A stretch of DNA of 64,000 nt. Origin: Leguminivora glycinivorella (lineage: Eukaryota > Arthropoda > Insecta > Lepidoptera > Tortricidae). Both the position numbers and the translations under genes were made by a program. This document shows, in pieces, positions 1 to 10,838 of this stretch. The notes beneath the pieces are model-generated. The model was not told the origin of the DNA, did no database searches, and saw nothing but the letters and a program-made list of their open reading frames with translations. Location of the stretch: NCBI RefSeq assembly GCF_023078275.1, contig NC_062974.1:25394110-25458109 (forward strand). Reading direction: 5' to 3'. Numbering within the stretch: position 1 is the first letter of the stretch; each line of letters opens with the position of its first letter.

Positions 1-1
1 G

Positions 2-1525
2 AATGGAGACATTCCCGAGCACGAGTTAAATTCAGAAGATGATAACAATTTAGAGATGCAAACATCCTTAGATGACCAAACGAAAGCTAGTGTTTCTAAC
101 ACTTCCATGGACCAGGAGGAATGTACAAATAAGAGGATTAGACATGAAGAAGAACAAACCGAAAAATGGGAGAAAGCTGTTAAAAAATCTAAGAAACGGA
201 ATATACCTAACATGGATTCAACATCTGGACAAGCAAAAAGTCTCACGGAAATATGCATAACGTGCAAGAACGCATTACCTAAACGTTTTGCATTATCTAA
301 GTTATTTCGTGACCACGATGTTGCGAACGTGTCCAAGGTCAAATATATTAATCCATTCAAAGTGTTGGTACAATTTGACAAAGAGGAAAGCGCGGAACGG
401 TTTCTATTAAACAAAGTGTTTGTCGAGAAGTATGGATGGAGGAGCTTGCGTACCTACGAAGTTGGTTTATCATACGGTATCGTGCGAGACATTGACCTTG
501 GCCTTGAGGAAAAAGAAATAATGGAGAATATGATAAGCGATGTTGAAATAGTATCTATTAAGAGATTAAATAAGAGGAATACAGAGGAGTCTGGATGGGT
601 CGAGAGTGAGGTGATAAGGATATGTTTCAAGGGAGATAGTTTACCTTCATACATTTACTTATTTGAAATTAGGGCTAAGGTGGAACCATATATTTTCCCA
701 GTTTCTCAGTGCTCGAAGTGCTGGAGATTTGGCCATACACATAAGCTGTGCCCAAAGAAAATAACATGTCCAAAATGTACGGGTAACCATGCCAACTGTG
801 AAACGACCATGTATACATGTCGTAATTGTGCCGGGAATCATATGGCATTGGCTAAAATATGTCCTATATATCAGAAAGAAAAAAGAATTCGCGAAATAAT
901 GTCTGAATCAAATGTGACTTATAAAAGAGCAGCCGAAATGTATGAATCGCTTGGATCTCCTGTTGTCAATAAACCACCTCGCGCTGATTTTTTGCCTCCT
1001 ACTCCTGTACCCACGGTTTTTAGTTTCGCTCAGATCACAAACACTCAACAATCACAAAAACGAGACCAGACCACACGCTTTCACGCATTACTTTCTGAAA
1101 CGGAGGAAATAACTACAGCTGAAATTCATAATCCACCATCATTGTCTCCCGCTAATCAAGATCAGCGAAAACCACGACGAGTGCGGCGGCGTTTAAGCAA
1201 ACAGGATAAAAGTCTGACTCAGGAGGACCTTCCAGACACCGGGCATGTGTCGAATGATCAGCCAACTGCTGTGAAGAGCGACGCACCAGCGCTCAAACAC
1301 AATATTGACAATAAAGACAGAACTGACGAAACCAAAGATGAAAATACAATAAGTACTTTATTAAAGAAGTTAAAAGACATTATATTTTCAAAGAGAGATT
1401 CGATAGTGGAGAAGATCAAATCGGCGATTCAAGTATGTTGCGAGTGCGTTATATCATATGTATCGAAATATCTATGTGATGTATCATTCTTTAAAACAAT
1501 TTTTAATGGATTTAAAGGTCAATAG
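2..1525 (+). CDS. LINE ORF1 protein (gag-like, zinc-knuckle nucleic acid-binding), 5'-partial
   Basis: Nucleic acid-binding ORF1 protein of the LINE, expected to coat the element RNA and chaperone reverse transcription. From the first in-window ATG at 56 it gives 489 residues, but the same frame is open back to base 2 with no stop, so the true start may lie upstream. Residues about 1-60 are highly charged. From about residue 219 come three knuckles: CX2CX4HX4C (CSKCWRFGHTHKLC), then two shorter Cys/His clusters. A basic, proline-rich tail follows. The stop TAG (1523-1525) lies 68 bases inside ORF2 when ORF2 is counted from 1458, so the two frames overlap. The family role is established; the exact clade is inference. 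Confidence 0.9.
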   Translation, partial: NGDIPEHELNSEDDNNLEMQTSLDDQTKASVSNTSMDQEECTNKRIRHEEEQTEKWEKAVKKSKKRNIPNMDSTSGQAKSLTEICITCKNALPKRFALSKLFRDHDVANVSKVKYINPFKVLVQFDKEESAERFLLNKVFVEKYGWRSLRTYEVGLSYGIVRDIDLGLEEKEIMENMISDVEIVSIKRLNKRNTEESGWVESEVIRICFKGDSLPSYIYLFEIRAKVEPYIFPVSQCSKCWRFGHTHKLCPKKITCPKCTGNHANCETTMYTCRNCAGNHMALAKICPIYQKEKRIREIMSESNVTYKRAAEMYESLGSPVVNKPPRADFLPPTPVPTVFSFAQITNTQQSQKRDQTTRFHALLSETEEITTAEIHNPPSLSPANQDQRKPRRVRRRLSKQDKSLTQEDLPDTGHVSNDQPTAVKSDAPALKHNIDNKDRTDETKDENTISTLLKKLKDIIFSKRDSIVEKIKSAIQVCCECVISYVSKYLCDVSFFKTIFNGFKGQ

Positions 1526-4500
1526 GAAGTGTCCGATTCGACTAAATATTTTACAGTGGAATTCGCAAAGCCTTAGGCCAAAGTTGGTTGCATTTGAACA
1601 GCTACTTATACAGGAAAAGGTCCACATTGCCGTCATAAGCGAGACATGGCTTGAGCCTGAAAGCTATTTAAAAATAAGTAATTACAATTTGTTTCGCACA
1701 GATAGGTTGGACGGTTACGGAGGTGTAGCAATCTTGACACACAAGTCCATTAAAGCTCAACAATATCAATTTGTTTGCCGCAATGCTGGAATTGAAACTG
1801 TATCTGTTAAGCTGTTCAATTGTGATCAAGTAGAAAATATAATCGGAGTATACTGCCCGTCTACTATTTCAACATCGCAAAATGATTGGGATTCGCTATT
1901 TTCTCAGTTTCATCAAAAAACACTTGTACTCGGAGATTTTAACGGACACCATACTAATTGGTCATACAAGACAGAGACTAGAGGTACTAAAATTCACGAC
2001 TCCTTATTAGATAATAATTATATATCAATTAATGATGGTAGTCCCACTCGATCGAAACTGGTGAATGGTGTATTGCAGTTATCTTCGCCTGATTTATCTG
2101 TAGCATCTAGCGACATATCTTTAGTCATGAAATGGGTGGTTTTAAATGAATCTCTAGGTAGTGACCATTTAATAATTAAAATTTCCACTGAGCTTAAAAC
2201 CTACAGGAGTCCTACTTGTCGCAGGAACTATAAAATGGCTAATTGGGAAAAATATACGTCGCAACTTGATAATCATTTTAATAGTTTTGTTTTACCTGAA
2301 GATCCTCAAGAGGCTTACAATGCATTTATTAATAGCTTAAATAAAGCTGCTGATGATAACATTCCAATGTACAAGATTAATAATAACCCAACAAATGTTT
2401 TTACTCCAAAACCCTATTGGAATTCAGATTTATCCCGTGCCGTAGCCGAACGTCGTTTAGCGTTGGCCAAGTTTAGACGTAATTGTACCCCACAGAACCT
2501 TCAGGATCTTCAGGATAAAATAAGATTAGCACAAAAACTAATTAGAAATAGTAAGAGTAAAAGCTGGCAGGAATTTTGTAGCTCTTTAGGTGATGTGACG
2601 TCCCCGTCTGACATGTGGAATCGAATGAGATGGCTCAAAGGATACAAGGCTTCAAGACCACATGTAGATGAGAGTAAGGCTTTAGCTCTGCTTTCCACTC
2701 TGACTCCTGACTCAGTCGCTTCTCCGGAACCTGCGTTTAGCTCACAAAATCCAGAGATAACAGTTCCAATTACTATTCAGGAACTTAACTCGTGTATCAA
2801 ATCTAAAGACACTGCCCCTGGTTGTGATGAAATTTCATACTCTATGATTAAAAGACTTCCTAGTAACGGGAAGGCAATACTATTAGATTTATACAATAAA
2901 ATGTTAATTTTAGGATTTGTTCCTAGTCAATGGAAGGAAATTCGTATTATACCAATTCCTAAATTGGGAACAGATCCAAACTCAAATTCAGCAATGCGGC
3001 CTATATCTTTAATTTCATGTGTATGCAAAATATTTCATTCCATTCTTAATAAACGATTAGAGTGGTATTTAGAAAAAAACAAAATGTTTTCAGAAGAAAC
3101 AGTCGGCTTCCGAAAGACCAAATCATGCTTAGATGGTGTAGTCCGATTAGTCACTGCGATACAAATAGGTTTAGCAAAAAACATGGTTACGTTAGGATGT
3201 TTTATAGATATCGATAACGCCTATAATAATATTGACGTAATTAGCTTACTACGAAACTTGGACCGTCTGGATATTAGTTCAGGTATTTCTAAATATCTCT
3301 GGAACTTCTTGTCAGAAAGGACTCTTACAATTAAAACAGACAGTGGAGTGGTTTTGAGTCGTAAAACGGATCGCGGGCTGGCTCAAGGAGATCCCTTATC
3401 TCCTTTGTTATTCAATGTTGCTACAATATTTGTCCAGGATCAGGTTCAAAGGGTTTCCATTTGTCAGTACGCGGACGATTACGTGTTATATTTTACTAGT
3501 AAGAACATTAGAGAGGCTGAAACAGAGTTGCAAAATTCCCTGCAGATTTTTAATGAATGTATAAGTAGCTTGGGCTTAAATATTTCAATCCGCAAATCTA
3601 AAGTATGTATATTTAAAAGAGGTCCATGTCGAGATATAATAAGCTTGAGTTTGAATAATCATAACTTAGAAGTATTAGAAACTGTAAAATATCTTGGAGT
3701 CTGGTTGGATCGTTCCCTTACCTGGTCCAAACATATAAATGAAATTACTCAAAAAGTTCAAAAATATCTTAATATTTTCAAGGTACTAGTGGGCCCAAGA
3801 TGGGGCGTGCATCCTAAACATTTGAGAAAACTATTTATAGCTATCATACGGAGTAGAATAGATTACGCATCCTTTTTATATGATCATAGTTGTACTAAAC
3901 ATCTATACAAATTAGAAAAGGTACAAAATCAGGCTTTACGTACCATTGGCGGCTTTATTAAATCGACGCCCATTCATGTGATGGAAAATGAACTTTCCCT
4001 GCCCCCACTACACGTACGTCGTTTTTTTTTGGGAGGTAAATTTTGGTTTAAGTCAATTTCATTAAATACCAATAATAATATTCAACAACTACAAGAGTTA
4101 TCAGAAGTAAGTTCAACTTATAAGCGATTCCGGAAAAAACTACCATTGTTAGCCTTAATTTACAATTCATTTAAAACAGTGTCTGTCCAATCTAGTAGCC
4201 AATTAGAAATGTTTTCATTACCATTGTGGGTTAACAACATTAATCTTATAGAAGTAGTTAAACTAAATATAAATACAGTTGATGAACCAAAGCGCAGCTA
4301 TAATCAAACAACCAAATCCACAATTATCCAGTCCATTAGCAATACCTATCATAACTACTATCAAATATTCACTGACAGCTCTAAGGAAGAAAACACAATG
4401 GGTGCCGCATTTTATGACCCTCAGTCCGAAATAAATTTACAATTAAAAATAACGTCTGACCTATCCATCATGCACGGGGAATTAGTAGCCATTGCGGAGG

Positions 4501-5219
4501 CAATATCCTATATTACAACAACAGATTACGATAAATTTGTTATTTTCACCGACTCTAAAAGTGCATTACAACATTTGGCTCGCTGTACCTCGAGCTATCG
4601 AGGACTGCCGATTGCCTATAGCATACTTAAAAGCATTTATAATCTGGAATCTATAGGAAAATCGTTAATCTTGCAATGGATTCCTTCGCACATAGGCATT
4701 ACTGGAAACGAAAAAGTAGATTGGTTCGCTAAGCAAGCCTGTCATTGTGATACCACATGTAACATTTTACCTTTCTTTTCCGAGTGTATTAAAATAGTGA
4801 AAAAACGTTGTCGCCAATTATGGAAAGAGTACTTTGATGCTAGATCAAAAGAAAAAGGCATTTGGTACAGAACGATTCAACCAGAACTCATAAACACACC
4901 ATGGATAGATTGCTCACTTAATCGTCAAGAGATTGTAACAGCTCTAAGAGTTCGTTCGGGGCACATTCCGTTAAATAAGTTTGGATTTATGATGCGTAAA
5001 GTTGCCTCACCACTATGTTCAGATTGTGATGTTATTGAGGATGTGTACCACATATTAATGGAATGTGTGCGGAATGAGCCTTTTAGAAGCCAACTTAAAA
5101 TATCCTGTAATACTTTTACAAATGTTGGTGGCTGTAATAGTGCCCTGGCTTTTCCATTGTCGGACGAAGCCCGAGCACTATTCAAGCTAGTTTATATAGG
5201 CCTTATTAATCGTAAGTAA
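1458..5219 (+). CDS. LINE ORF2 polyprotein: endonuclease, reverse transcriptase, RNase H
   Basis: A 1253-residue enzyme that nicks target DNA and copies the element RNA. Endonuclease motifs run from residue about 29: LQWNSQ, ISETWL, LGDFNGHH and GSDHLII. Reverse transcriptase covers about 470-760: FIDIDNAYNNI (about 582), LAQGDPLSPLLF, and YADDY (about 670) with both catalytic aspartates. RNase H begins near 970: FTDSSKEE, a GELVAIAEA glutamate, FTDSKSAL, and WIPSHIGITGNEKVDWFA. The C-terminus has CSDC...H...C. The ATG at 1458 gives the longest frame. ATG 1506, just before the ORF1 stop, is an equally good start because conserved residues begin only at about residue 28. No internal stop is present, so the enzyme may be functional. 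Confidence 0.93.
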   Translation: MYRNIYVMYHSLKQFLMDLKVNRKCPIRLNILQWNSQSLRPKLVAFEQLLIQEKVHIAVISETWLEPESYLKISNYNLFRTDRLDGYGGVAILTHKSIKAQQYQFVCRNAGIETVSVKLFNCDQVENIIGVYCPSTISTSQNDWDSLFSQFHQKTLVLGDFNGHHTNWSYKTETRGTKIHDSLLDNNYISINDGSPTRSKLVNGVLQLSSPDLSVASSDISLVMKWVVLNESLGSDHLIIKISTELKTYRSPTCRRNYKMANWEKYTSQLDNHFNSFVLPEDPQEAYNAFINSLNKAADDNIPMYKINNNPTNVFTPKPYWNSDLSRAVAERRLALAKFRRNCTPQNLQDLQDKIRLAQKLIRNSKSKSWQEFCSSLGDVTSPSDMWNRMRWLKGYKASRPHVDESKALALLSTLTPDSVASPEPAFSSQNPEITVPITIQELNSCIKSKDTAPGCDEISYSMIKRLPSNGKAILLDLYNKMLILGFVPSQWKEIRIIPIPKLGTDPNSNSAMRPISLISCVCKIFHSILNKRLEWYLEKNKMFSEETVGFRKTKSCLDGVVRLVTAIQIGLAKNMVTLGCFIDIDNAYNNIDVISLLRNLDRLDISSGISKYLWNFLSERTLTIKTDSGVVLSRKTDRGLAQGDPLSPLLFNVATIFVQDQVQRVSICQYADDYVLYFTSKNIREAETELQNSLQIFNECISSLGLNISIRKSKVCIFKRGPCRDIISLSLNNHNLEVLETVKYLGVWLDRSLTWSKHINEITQKVQKYLNIFKVLVGPRWGVHPKHLRKLFIAIIRSRIDYASFLYDHSCTKHLYKLEKVQNQALRTIGGFIKSTPIHVMENELSLPPLHVRRFFLGGKFWFKSISLNTNNNIQQLQELSEVSSTYKRFRKKLPLLALIYNSFKTVSVQSSSQLEMFSLPLWVNNINLIEVVKLNINTVDEPKRSYNQTTKSTIIQSISNTYHNYYQIFTDSSKEENTMGAAFYDPQSEINLQLKITSDLSIMHGELVAIAEAISYITTTDYDKFVIFTDSKSALQHLARCTSSYRGLPIAYSILKSIYNLESIGKSLILQWIPSHIGITGNEKVDWFAKQACHCDTTCNILPFFSECIKIVKKRCRQLWKEYFDARSKEKGIWYRTIQPELINTPWIDCSLNRQEIVTALRVRSGHIPLNKFGFMMRKVASPLCSDCDVIEDVYHILMECVRNEPFRSQLKISCNTFTNVGGCNSALAFPLSDEARALFKLVYIGLINRK

Positions 5220-5274
5220 ATGTAACTATGTGGGTTATATGGAGCGACATAATCGCTAAGCGATAAAGCTCTTT

Positions 5275-5306
5275 AATAAAGATTAAAAAAAAAAAAAAAA
5301 AAAAAA
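5275..5306 (+). terminator. LINE polyadenylation signal and poly-A tail
   Basis: AATAAA at 5275-5280 is followed after four bases by an uninterrupted run of about 22 A. This marks the 3' end of the retrotransposon. A long pure A-run erodes quickly, so it supports a young insertion. Confidence 0.9.
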
Positions 5307-6304
5307 CAACATTAATGAGTAAAAGAAAAATAAATTATTCACGACACGAAACCGCTATGATGGCGTCCCAACCGGAAGTCCCTCTCGGCCCTTACTTTAA
5401 GAATCCCTGACTTGAGCTGCACGTGTTACTTTGACAGTGACAGCAGTTTGTTTACGTTTATTCCGTTCAATTCGTAATGGGACTATAGTACCCGCAATAC
5501 AAGAATCCAATACAAGACACGAGTTATGTAATTGTGGATCTAGTACCTAATAGTTTAATTCATACAGTGAACTTCAAATGTGCATGGCGAATTTATCAGT
5601 GAATTCATTCATAATGTCTCCATGCACTTTTGCATCTTACTGTACATAATAATATCGCCCCAGTAATATTTATTTGTTTATATTCTTTCCTTCAAATACC
5701 AGTCATACTCAAACGCACCTCATTATTTTCATCATTGCTCCAACTTTGAACTGCAAAGGAGCTTCAACTTGAATAGAAACTGCAAAGTTAAATGAACTTT
5801 TAGCGAAACCCGTCGTACGGTTATTTCAGTTGGTTTAATTATTGTCGTCTTTTAATAGTCAGAGAGCTAGTGTCATACCGAGACAGGATAATAGCGATTT
5901 TGATACTCACACTTGTGCTAGGGTAAAGTAAACTTCATAATTTTGATCTAGAAAATATTATGTTCACCGGCGGGCTGTTAAAATCGCTGCCAATGCCAAC
6001 TTAGCTTGGAATGACTATAATCTTAAAACGCATCCAATGTTGCTTCTGTTATATAATTTATTTTATTTCATTTTCTTGTCTTGCTTGAATTATGTATCCA
6101 TATTGCCAATTGCAGTTTTCTAGCAAGCCGCGCACAGACATACAAACAGACTTGTTGACTAGAAACCTTACCAAGGCTTACTATTCGGGTGTCATCTGTC
6201 GGTTCTTGATAAGGATGGGCTCCCACTTACCTGTAAATAAAAAAAAAGTTTTAGTATTCTTGATATCTCTCGTTATTGAAAAACCTGCCCAGACGAAAAA
6301 AGCA
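5307..6304. other. Non-coding stretch, no gene seen
   Basis: AT-rich DNA downstream of the LINE tail with stop codons in all frames. It contains only a short palindrome at 5578-5631 (listed separately). No domain, splice-compatible coding run or RNA gene was recognised. Confidence 0.5.
5578..5631. repeat. Short palindrome around GTGCATGG...CCATGCAC, related to 45619-45700
   Basis: GTGCATGG and CCATGCAC flank a centre containing GTGAATTCATTCATAAT. Nearly the same core stands at 45635-45684, so the two are likely copies of one small foldback family. The outer arms seen at 45619 are missing here. Confidence 0.6.
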
Positions 6305-6446
6305 TGGTAATATCGAGGGTTTACTGGAGAAACCCGATAAGTTGAGCAAACTGGTTTTTGAAATTCGAACTATGTGCAATTTCCACAATGTTCTTATTTC
6401 AAAGAAAAATTATCTCGATATTCACCAGTAAGCCCTCGATATTGGT
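6305..6446. mobile_element. MITE-like inverted repeat, about 140 bp
   Basis: Arms at about 6306-6327 and 6424-6445 are inverted copies of about 22 bp, with core AATATCGAGGGTTTACTGG against AATATCGAGGGCTTACTGG. The interior does not code. The structure is that of a small non-autonomous DNA element; the superfamily is unknown. Confidence 0.65.
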
Positions 6447-6717
6447 AATATAAGTTTATAAAAAAAAATGAATGAATGGAAATATTATTACTATCGCCAT
6501 AGATTAATTAAATAAATAAAGATTGGTAACTCAGTACATCGTGTAGCGACCTACTTAACGCGAGTTATCGTCGCTGGTACCTCTTAGTTTTCGAGTTATT
6601 TACAGATGGCGCTGTTTTCAATGTTGAAAAGTGCCACCTAGTGAGATAATAATTAATTACATTGCCGAGTAACCACATCTGAATATGATTCAATATTTTG
6701 AGCCGGCGGCACCTCGT

Positions 6718-6800
6718 TTTTTGGCTTAGGGGTTAGAGTATCTGACTTGCATTTTTGAGATCTCAGGTTCGAGACCCAGCTCCGGTTTTTTTTTAATGTG
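6718..6800 (+). repeat. tRNA-like head of a SINE (Pol III A and B boxes)
   Basis: TGGCTTAGGGGTTAGAG resembles an A box, and GGTTCGAGACC (about 6766-6776) matches a B box about 40 bases on, followed by a T-run that could end Pol III transcription. A complete cloverleaf does not pair well, so a tRNA-derived SINE or decayed tRNA copy is more likely than a working tRNA gene. Confidence 0.5.
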
Positions 6801-6882
6801 TTTAAAAAGAATTATGTTGTTGTTTTTCGCTTTTTTTTTTTTTTCTAGTTGAATATTAGAAAAATAAGTATGATGTGAAGTT

Positions 6883-6984
6883 GAATCATAGAAAAGTAAG
6901 TATGAATTGTTCGCGCCTACTTGTTGTGTGTTTGAATCATAGAAAAGTAAGTATGAATTGTTCGCGCCTACTTGTTGTGTGTTT
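6883..6984. repeat. Tandem repeat, two 51-bp units
   Basis: The 51-base unit beginning GAATCATAGAAAAGTAAGTA occurs twice in exact succession (6883-6933 and 6934-6984). A degraded partial third unit lies just upstream near 6850. No stop-free use as protein is credible. Confidence 0.85.
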
Positions 6985-7475
6985 ATTAAACCCATAGGCC
7001 CATAGGGAGGTACCTATCTACCTACTCTACTCTCCAATCACTTATGTGACGTTGTCTCTTTCCAAAGACCGATGTGCAAGTTTTATCGCCCTTTACTGTA
7101 TTTATATAAATTTATCGGTACCCATAAGTATTAAAAATCTTTATTTAGGCACCTACAGCTATACAGTCAAGGAATTTGCTTCCCTGCCCATTTAATTGAA
7201 TCGTTGTTAGAAATACGTATATAATATTTTATTTTATTCCATATATATCTTTGGTTATACTTACCTAGTATTGAAATGTCAAATTACTTAGCACTGTTTT
7301 TGACATTTCAAATTAACTCGACCAAATTATGTAGGTTGCTTATAGGCGTGTCGTCCGAAACTAAACACGTGTTTCTAATTTAGTAGCGTTGCTAATGTTT
7401 TATGCATCAACATCATCAAAGCAACGTCTTCATCTAGCTAGATCTTATGGTGAGTTTTCTGTACTACATATATTA

Positions 7476-7800
7476 AACCTTAATCCGTTTTCACCTTATC
7501 CGATCCGATATTGGATGTCGGAAGGATTTCAATGGAAAAAATCCAAGATGGCGACTGTAATGTATGGGATATCGGTCCGAAATCTGATATCGGATCGGAT
7601 AATGGGAAAACACACTTCAACACTTCGCACTTGGGTTTTCATTTTCAGATTATTCGACCCCATATCGGATGTACCAAAGATATATTGGATGTACGAAGGA
7701 TGTCAAAGATGTATAGGTCCACTGTCCATATCAGCAGAGAAAATAGAATATTTCAATATATCTTTGATATCAGATCGGATAATGTGAATACGCACTTAGA
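7476..7800. mobile_element. Two adjacent copies of palindromic MITE family 1
   Basis: Copy one (about 7476-7617) has inverted ends around TTATCCGATCCGATATTGG and ATATCGGATCGGATAATG, with TCCAAGATGGCG in the centre. Copy two (about 7628-7800) is more decayed, ending GATCGGATAATGTGAATACG. Other copies of this family lie at 17929, 48832, 56890 and 57250. None codes for a protein, so mobilisation must be in trans. Confidence 0.75.
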
Positions 7801-7842
7801 TGAGTAAGAAATGTATTTCTCGACTGTACTGGGTATTTTTAT

Positions 7843-8174
7843 TAGTAGGTATATCCCAATATTATGGCAAAAGTTCAATCCTCTCTCGCGCGGCAGTCGT
7901 GATATGTAGATGTGCCTCGGCCGAGGCAATGCGTGCGTTTTCCCCGGCCGCGCAACCTGGAGCTTTGGAGCGTGAGCACATTGCCTCGCGACGTGTGGAC
8001 CCGGCTAATAACGAGCAACAAGTGTACAATTGTATGGCCACTAATTTTAGTTAATAATGTGGTCATGCAATTTCGCATCTCGCTGCTGTGACTTAAACGT
8101 TGATTTAGCTTTACGGAATGAATGGTACAGTTAAATTACGGAATGATTAAATAAAATACGAACACAAAAGTATT
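7843..8174. other. Non-coding stretch with a GC-richer patch
   Basis: About 7890-8010 is richer in CG than its surroundings (CTCGGCCGAGGC palindrome, GGCCGCGC). Open frames here are short and carry no recognisable domain. It may belong to a dispersed repeat or to the 3' flank of the P-like element. Confidence 0.4.
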
Positions 8175-10528
8175 TTACATATTTTTTAATATTCTTAATT
8201 TACTGTTCAATTTGTTTTCCATCACATTTTTTTTGTATGCCTTTCCGAAATCAAAAATTTTAACTAACAGCAGCAGATCTATAATATATTTCTTGTGGAG
8301 TTCGCAAACTTTTTCATTACTCTCGTATATGTTGTATACATACAAATTTTGCTGAATGCATTGATGCATTTTCTTTTTTAAGTTAGGTTGGTGCATCAAT
8401 GACTCAAAGTATTCCTTAAATATATTTAATGATGCGTCTACCAAATGCAATAAAGCTTCTGACGGAGCAAAAAGCTTGGGCGCATGTGCACTGGGGTACA
8501 CTTTGTTTAAAATTAGAAGTTCGTGTTTTTCACGTAACTCTTCGTTTTCTTTTATTAACGAGTTCCGGCAGATCTCGCACCCGTATTTATCTAAGCATTT
8601 TTTAGCTAGATATCCAGCAAAGTATGCCACCGAACACTCCTCCAATGTTATTTCAGGAACCTGTTTTCCTGGCAGTTTCTCTTTTCTTTTTGGTTGATTC
8701 GAACAAGCGGCACTTGTGGTTTGTTCCGCAGTTTCCGCCATAGGGTTTAAATTTTCTTTGTCTCTGTTTTGTTCTAGTTTATTTTCTTGGACGATTTCGT
8801 TATCGATGAAAACGTCTTCGTCTGCCATGCAGTTTTTCCCGTCTGTCGTTTTAATGAGCGCATTAATGAAAGTGCTTCTAAATATTGTTCTTAGCACTTT
8901 GGCAGTGGGATTTCTGTTAAATCCAGATTTGAGCCTAAATACAGCAAATATATTTTCTAAGACGTCTTGGTTTAAACGGCTTGTTATTAAATATTTTATA
9001 CCTCCGCTTGATTCCTCTTCAAATATTTGTAGTACTCCTTCAATGCTTTGCATAAATCCGTCAAAGCTTGGTGGTCTAGTATATGTGGTGTTTCCATTCT
9101 TCTTTTTCAATATTTTCTTTAATTTCGTCAGCAAATTTTTCCCATCTTGTAATGCCTGTCTAGTTCGATTTTGGCCTTTTGTCAGTGCACGTCTACACGG
9201 ATTTTTTGATTTTAATTTTTTACTGTTTAACGCGTCAAATGCGTCGTTGATAATTTCTAGGAAATTGGCTGTATCTAGCGCTGTCTTACTCTTTAATTCT
9301 CCGGTTGCTACCACAGTTCTGATAGAAGCAGCTACAGAACGGCTCAGTATTTGAGCTGCCAAACTAACCTTCATTTTTTGAAAACTGTTAGGGCTAATAT
9401 GCGTTGGCGTCAACTTGTGTAAACTCTTGCTTTTATTTTTTTTGTCAATTTCATACGCTGAAACTATGTCACTAAACGAGAATATCTTCTCGCCATCTGT
9501 GAAATCGCTAGTGAGTAGGTTATTTCTTATATTTTTTAATGCGTGTGGTATGTCAAAAAAAGCGAATATTTTTCTGCCATTACAAAAAAAATGGAGAACC
9601 ATGTGACACACCTAAATCCTTCAATGCTTTTTGGTTTGTTGATATTTGATCCGAAACAATGGCTTTTGGCAGAAGTCCTATATCAAAAAGTTTATTTATT
9701 ATCACTTTAATTAACAGAGTTAATTTTGTAGCAGCAACATTCCCTGCTGACAAAAAGTATGCTACCGGTACTTTCCATCCATTGTATAGTCCTCTAATTA
9801 GAAACACCAACACATACTTGGCCACAATAGGTGCCCTATCTCCTTTTCCAAAGTCTTGAAAACCTTCAAATTGATCAAATTTTTTTGAATATTCCAGCGA
9901 GCTCATTATTGACATCTCGTCAAATGCCAAAACACAAGATTTCTCTGACAGCGTAGCATTTTGAAATCGTTGTTCGATATTCTTGAATACATCATTTTGG
10001 ATTCCAGGGAGACAATTAGTTTGAGCTAGCCATTTTCGTATTGTTGATGGCGATGCCAAAATAACCCCTGACGTCTCATGTGAACATATGCTGAAGGAGA
10101 TTTGTAATAAATTGAAAGACACAGTTCTCTTTCTGTTTTAGTCCATTTTCGTCTTGATTGACGCCTCCGTAATTGCATCATAGCCATCGTTTTTGCGATG
10201 TCATTTGAGAACCGAAGTGATTCCAAAATTATTCTCTTTTTTTTGTTAGCTTTTAAACTCAAACGACGTATCTGTGACTGTTGCTTCCTGTTCTTGGCTT
10301 TTAATTCTACTGCAAGCTTCTTCAATCGCTTCACTTCAGGCTGATCGTCTTCGCCTTCAGATGGAACCCTTCGACGTTTATGAATTTGTTTGGTGTTCAC
10401 TGGAGCATCTAACATTGACGAGCATGGTGAGGAGTTTTCTTGTGGTTGAGGAGGCAAGTCAATTCGTTTCCGATGGTAACATTTTTGTGGAGTTTTAATT
10501 TTTAAAACCTCTGGAGACTCGACAAGAC
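8175..10528 (-). pseudogene. Exon 3 of P-like transposase: catalytic core and C-terminus, frameshifted
   Basis: After a TTCTAG acceptor the exon encodes a basic, lysine/arginine-rich helix (VKRLKKLAVELKAKNRK) and then the P-element signature TERELCLSIYYKSPSAYVHM. The frame shifts near 10070 into SPSTIRKWLAQ and the RNase H-like core: CVLAFDEMSIMSSLEYS (first aspartate) and AIVSDQISTNQKAL (second aspartate). A second shift in the T-run at 9584-9591 leads into NGRKIFAFFDIPHALKNIR. The C-terminal part has SRLNQDVLENIFAVFRLKSG, whose glutamate matches the third catalytic residue of P/THAP9 enzymes. The final 478-codon block (9611-8175) is intact. Confidence 0.88.
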
Positions 10529-10838
10529 CTAGAACAATTTAAAATAGTAGGTATACTTTCCTTTTATCCTTTTCCATTTGGCATAGCGTGGGACACCCTG
10601 TGTTTATTAATACTTTATATTTACTTATATGATTTAAAGAGAATAACTACATTATCATAAATCAATATAACCAAAGCCAATTGTCCACTATCACATGTTT
10701 ATCATAGAAATATTTATATAATAGGTAACATGCCGTCCTTTTTCTTCACAGAGAAAAAGGGAGGCATACAGGTCTATGATCATATGTTTATGATAAACAT
10801 ATGATAGTGTACTATCAGCCTAAGCAAACAATTCTTAC

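Larger units (their letters stand above)
1..5306 (+). mobile_element. Non-LTR retrotransposon with RNase H (I/LOA-like), 5' end outside window
   Basis: Two long overlapping ORFs on the plus strand are followed by AATAAA and a run of about 22 A. ORF1 carries CCHC zinc knuckles. ORF2 carries an apurinic-like endonuclease, a reverse transcriptase and an RNase H, followed by a C-terminal cysteine/histidine motif. This order is that of the RNase H-bearing LINE clades (I, LOA and relatives); I cannot choose between them without a tree. The element would insert by target-primed reverse transcription. ORF1 is already open at base 2, so the 5' UTR and ORF1 start lie upstream of the window. Neither ORF has a stop or frameshift, which suggests a recent copy. 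Confidence 0.93.

Noticed and set aside
6726..6995. 89-codon minus-strand frame over the 51-bp tandem repeat
   Set aside because: The repeated peptide is just the tandem DNA translated; no domain, and it runs through the tRNA-like SINE head.
7389..7807. Two overlapping plus-strand frames of about 100-130 codons
   Set aside because: They lie inside palindromic MITE family 1 copies; the frames differ between copies and carry no domain.
8716..9354. 212-codon plus-strand frame
   Set aside because: Antisense shadow of the P-like transposase exon, whose conserved motifs are on the minus strand.
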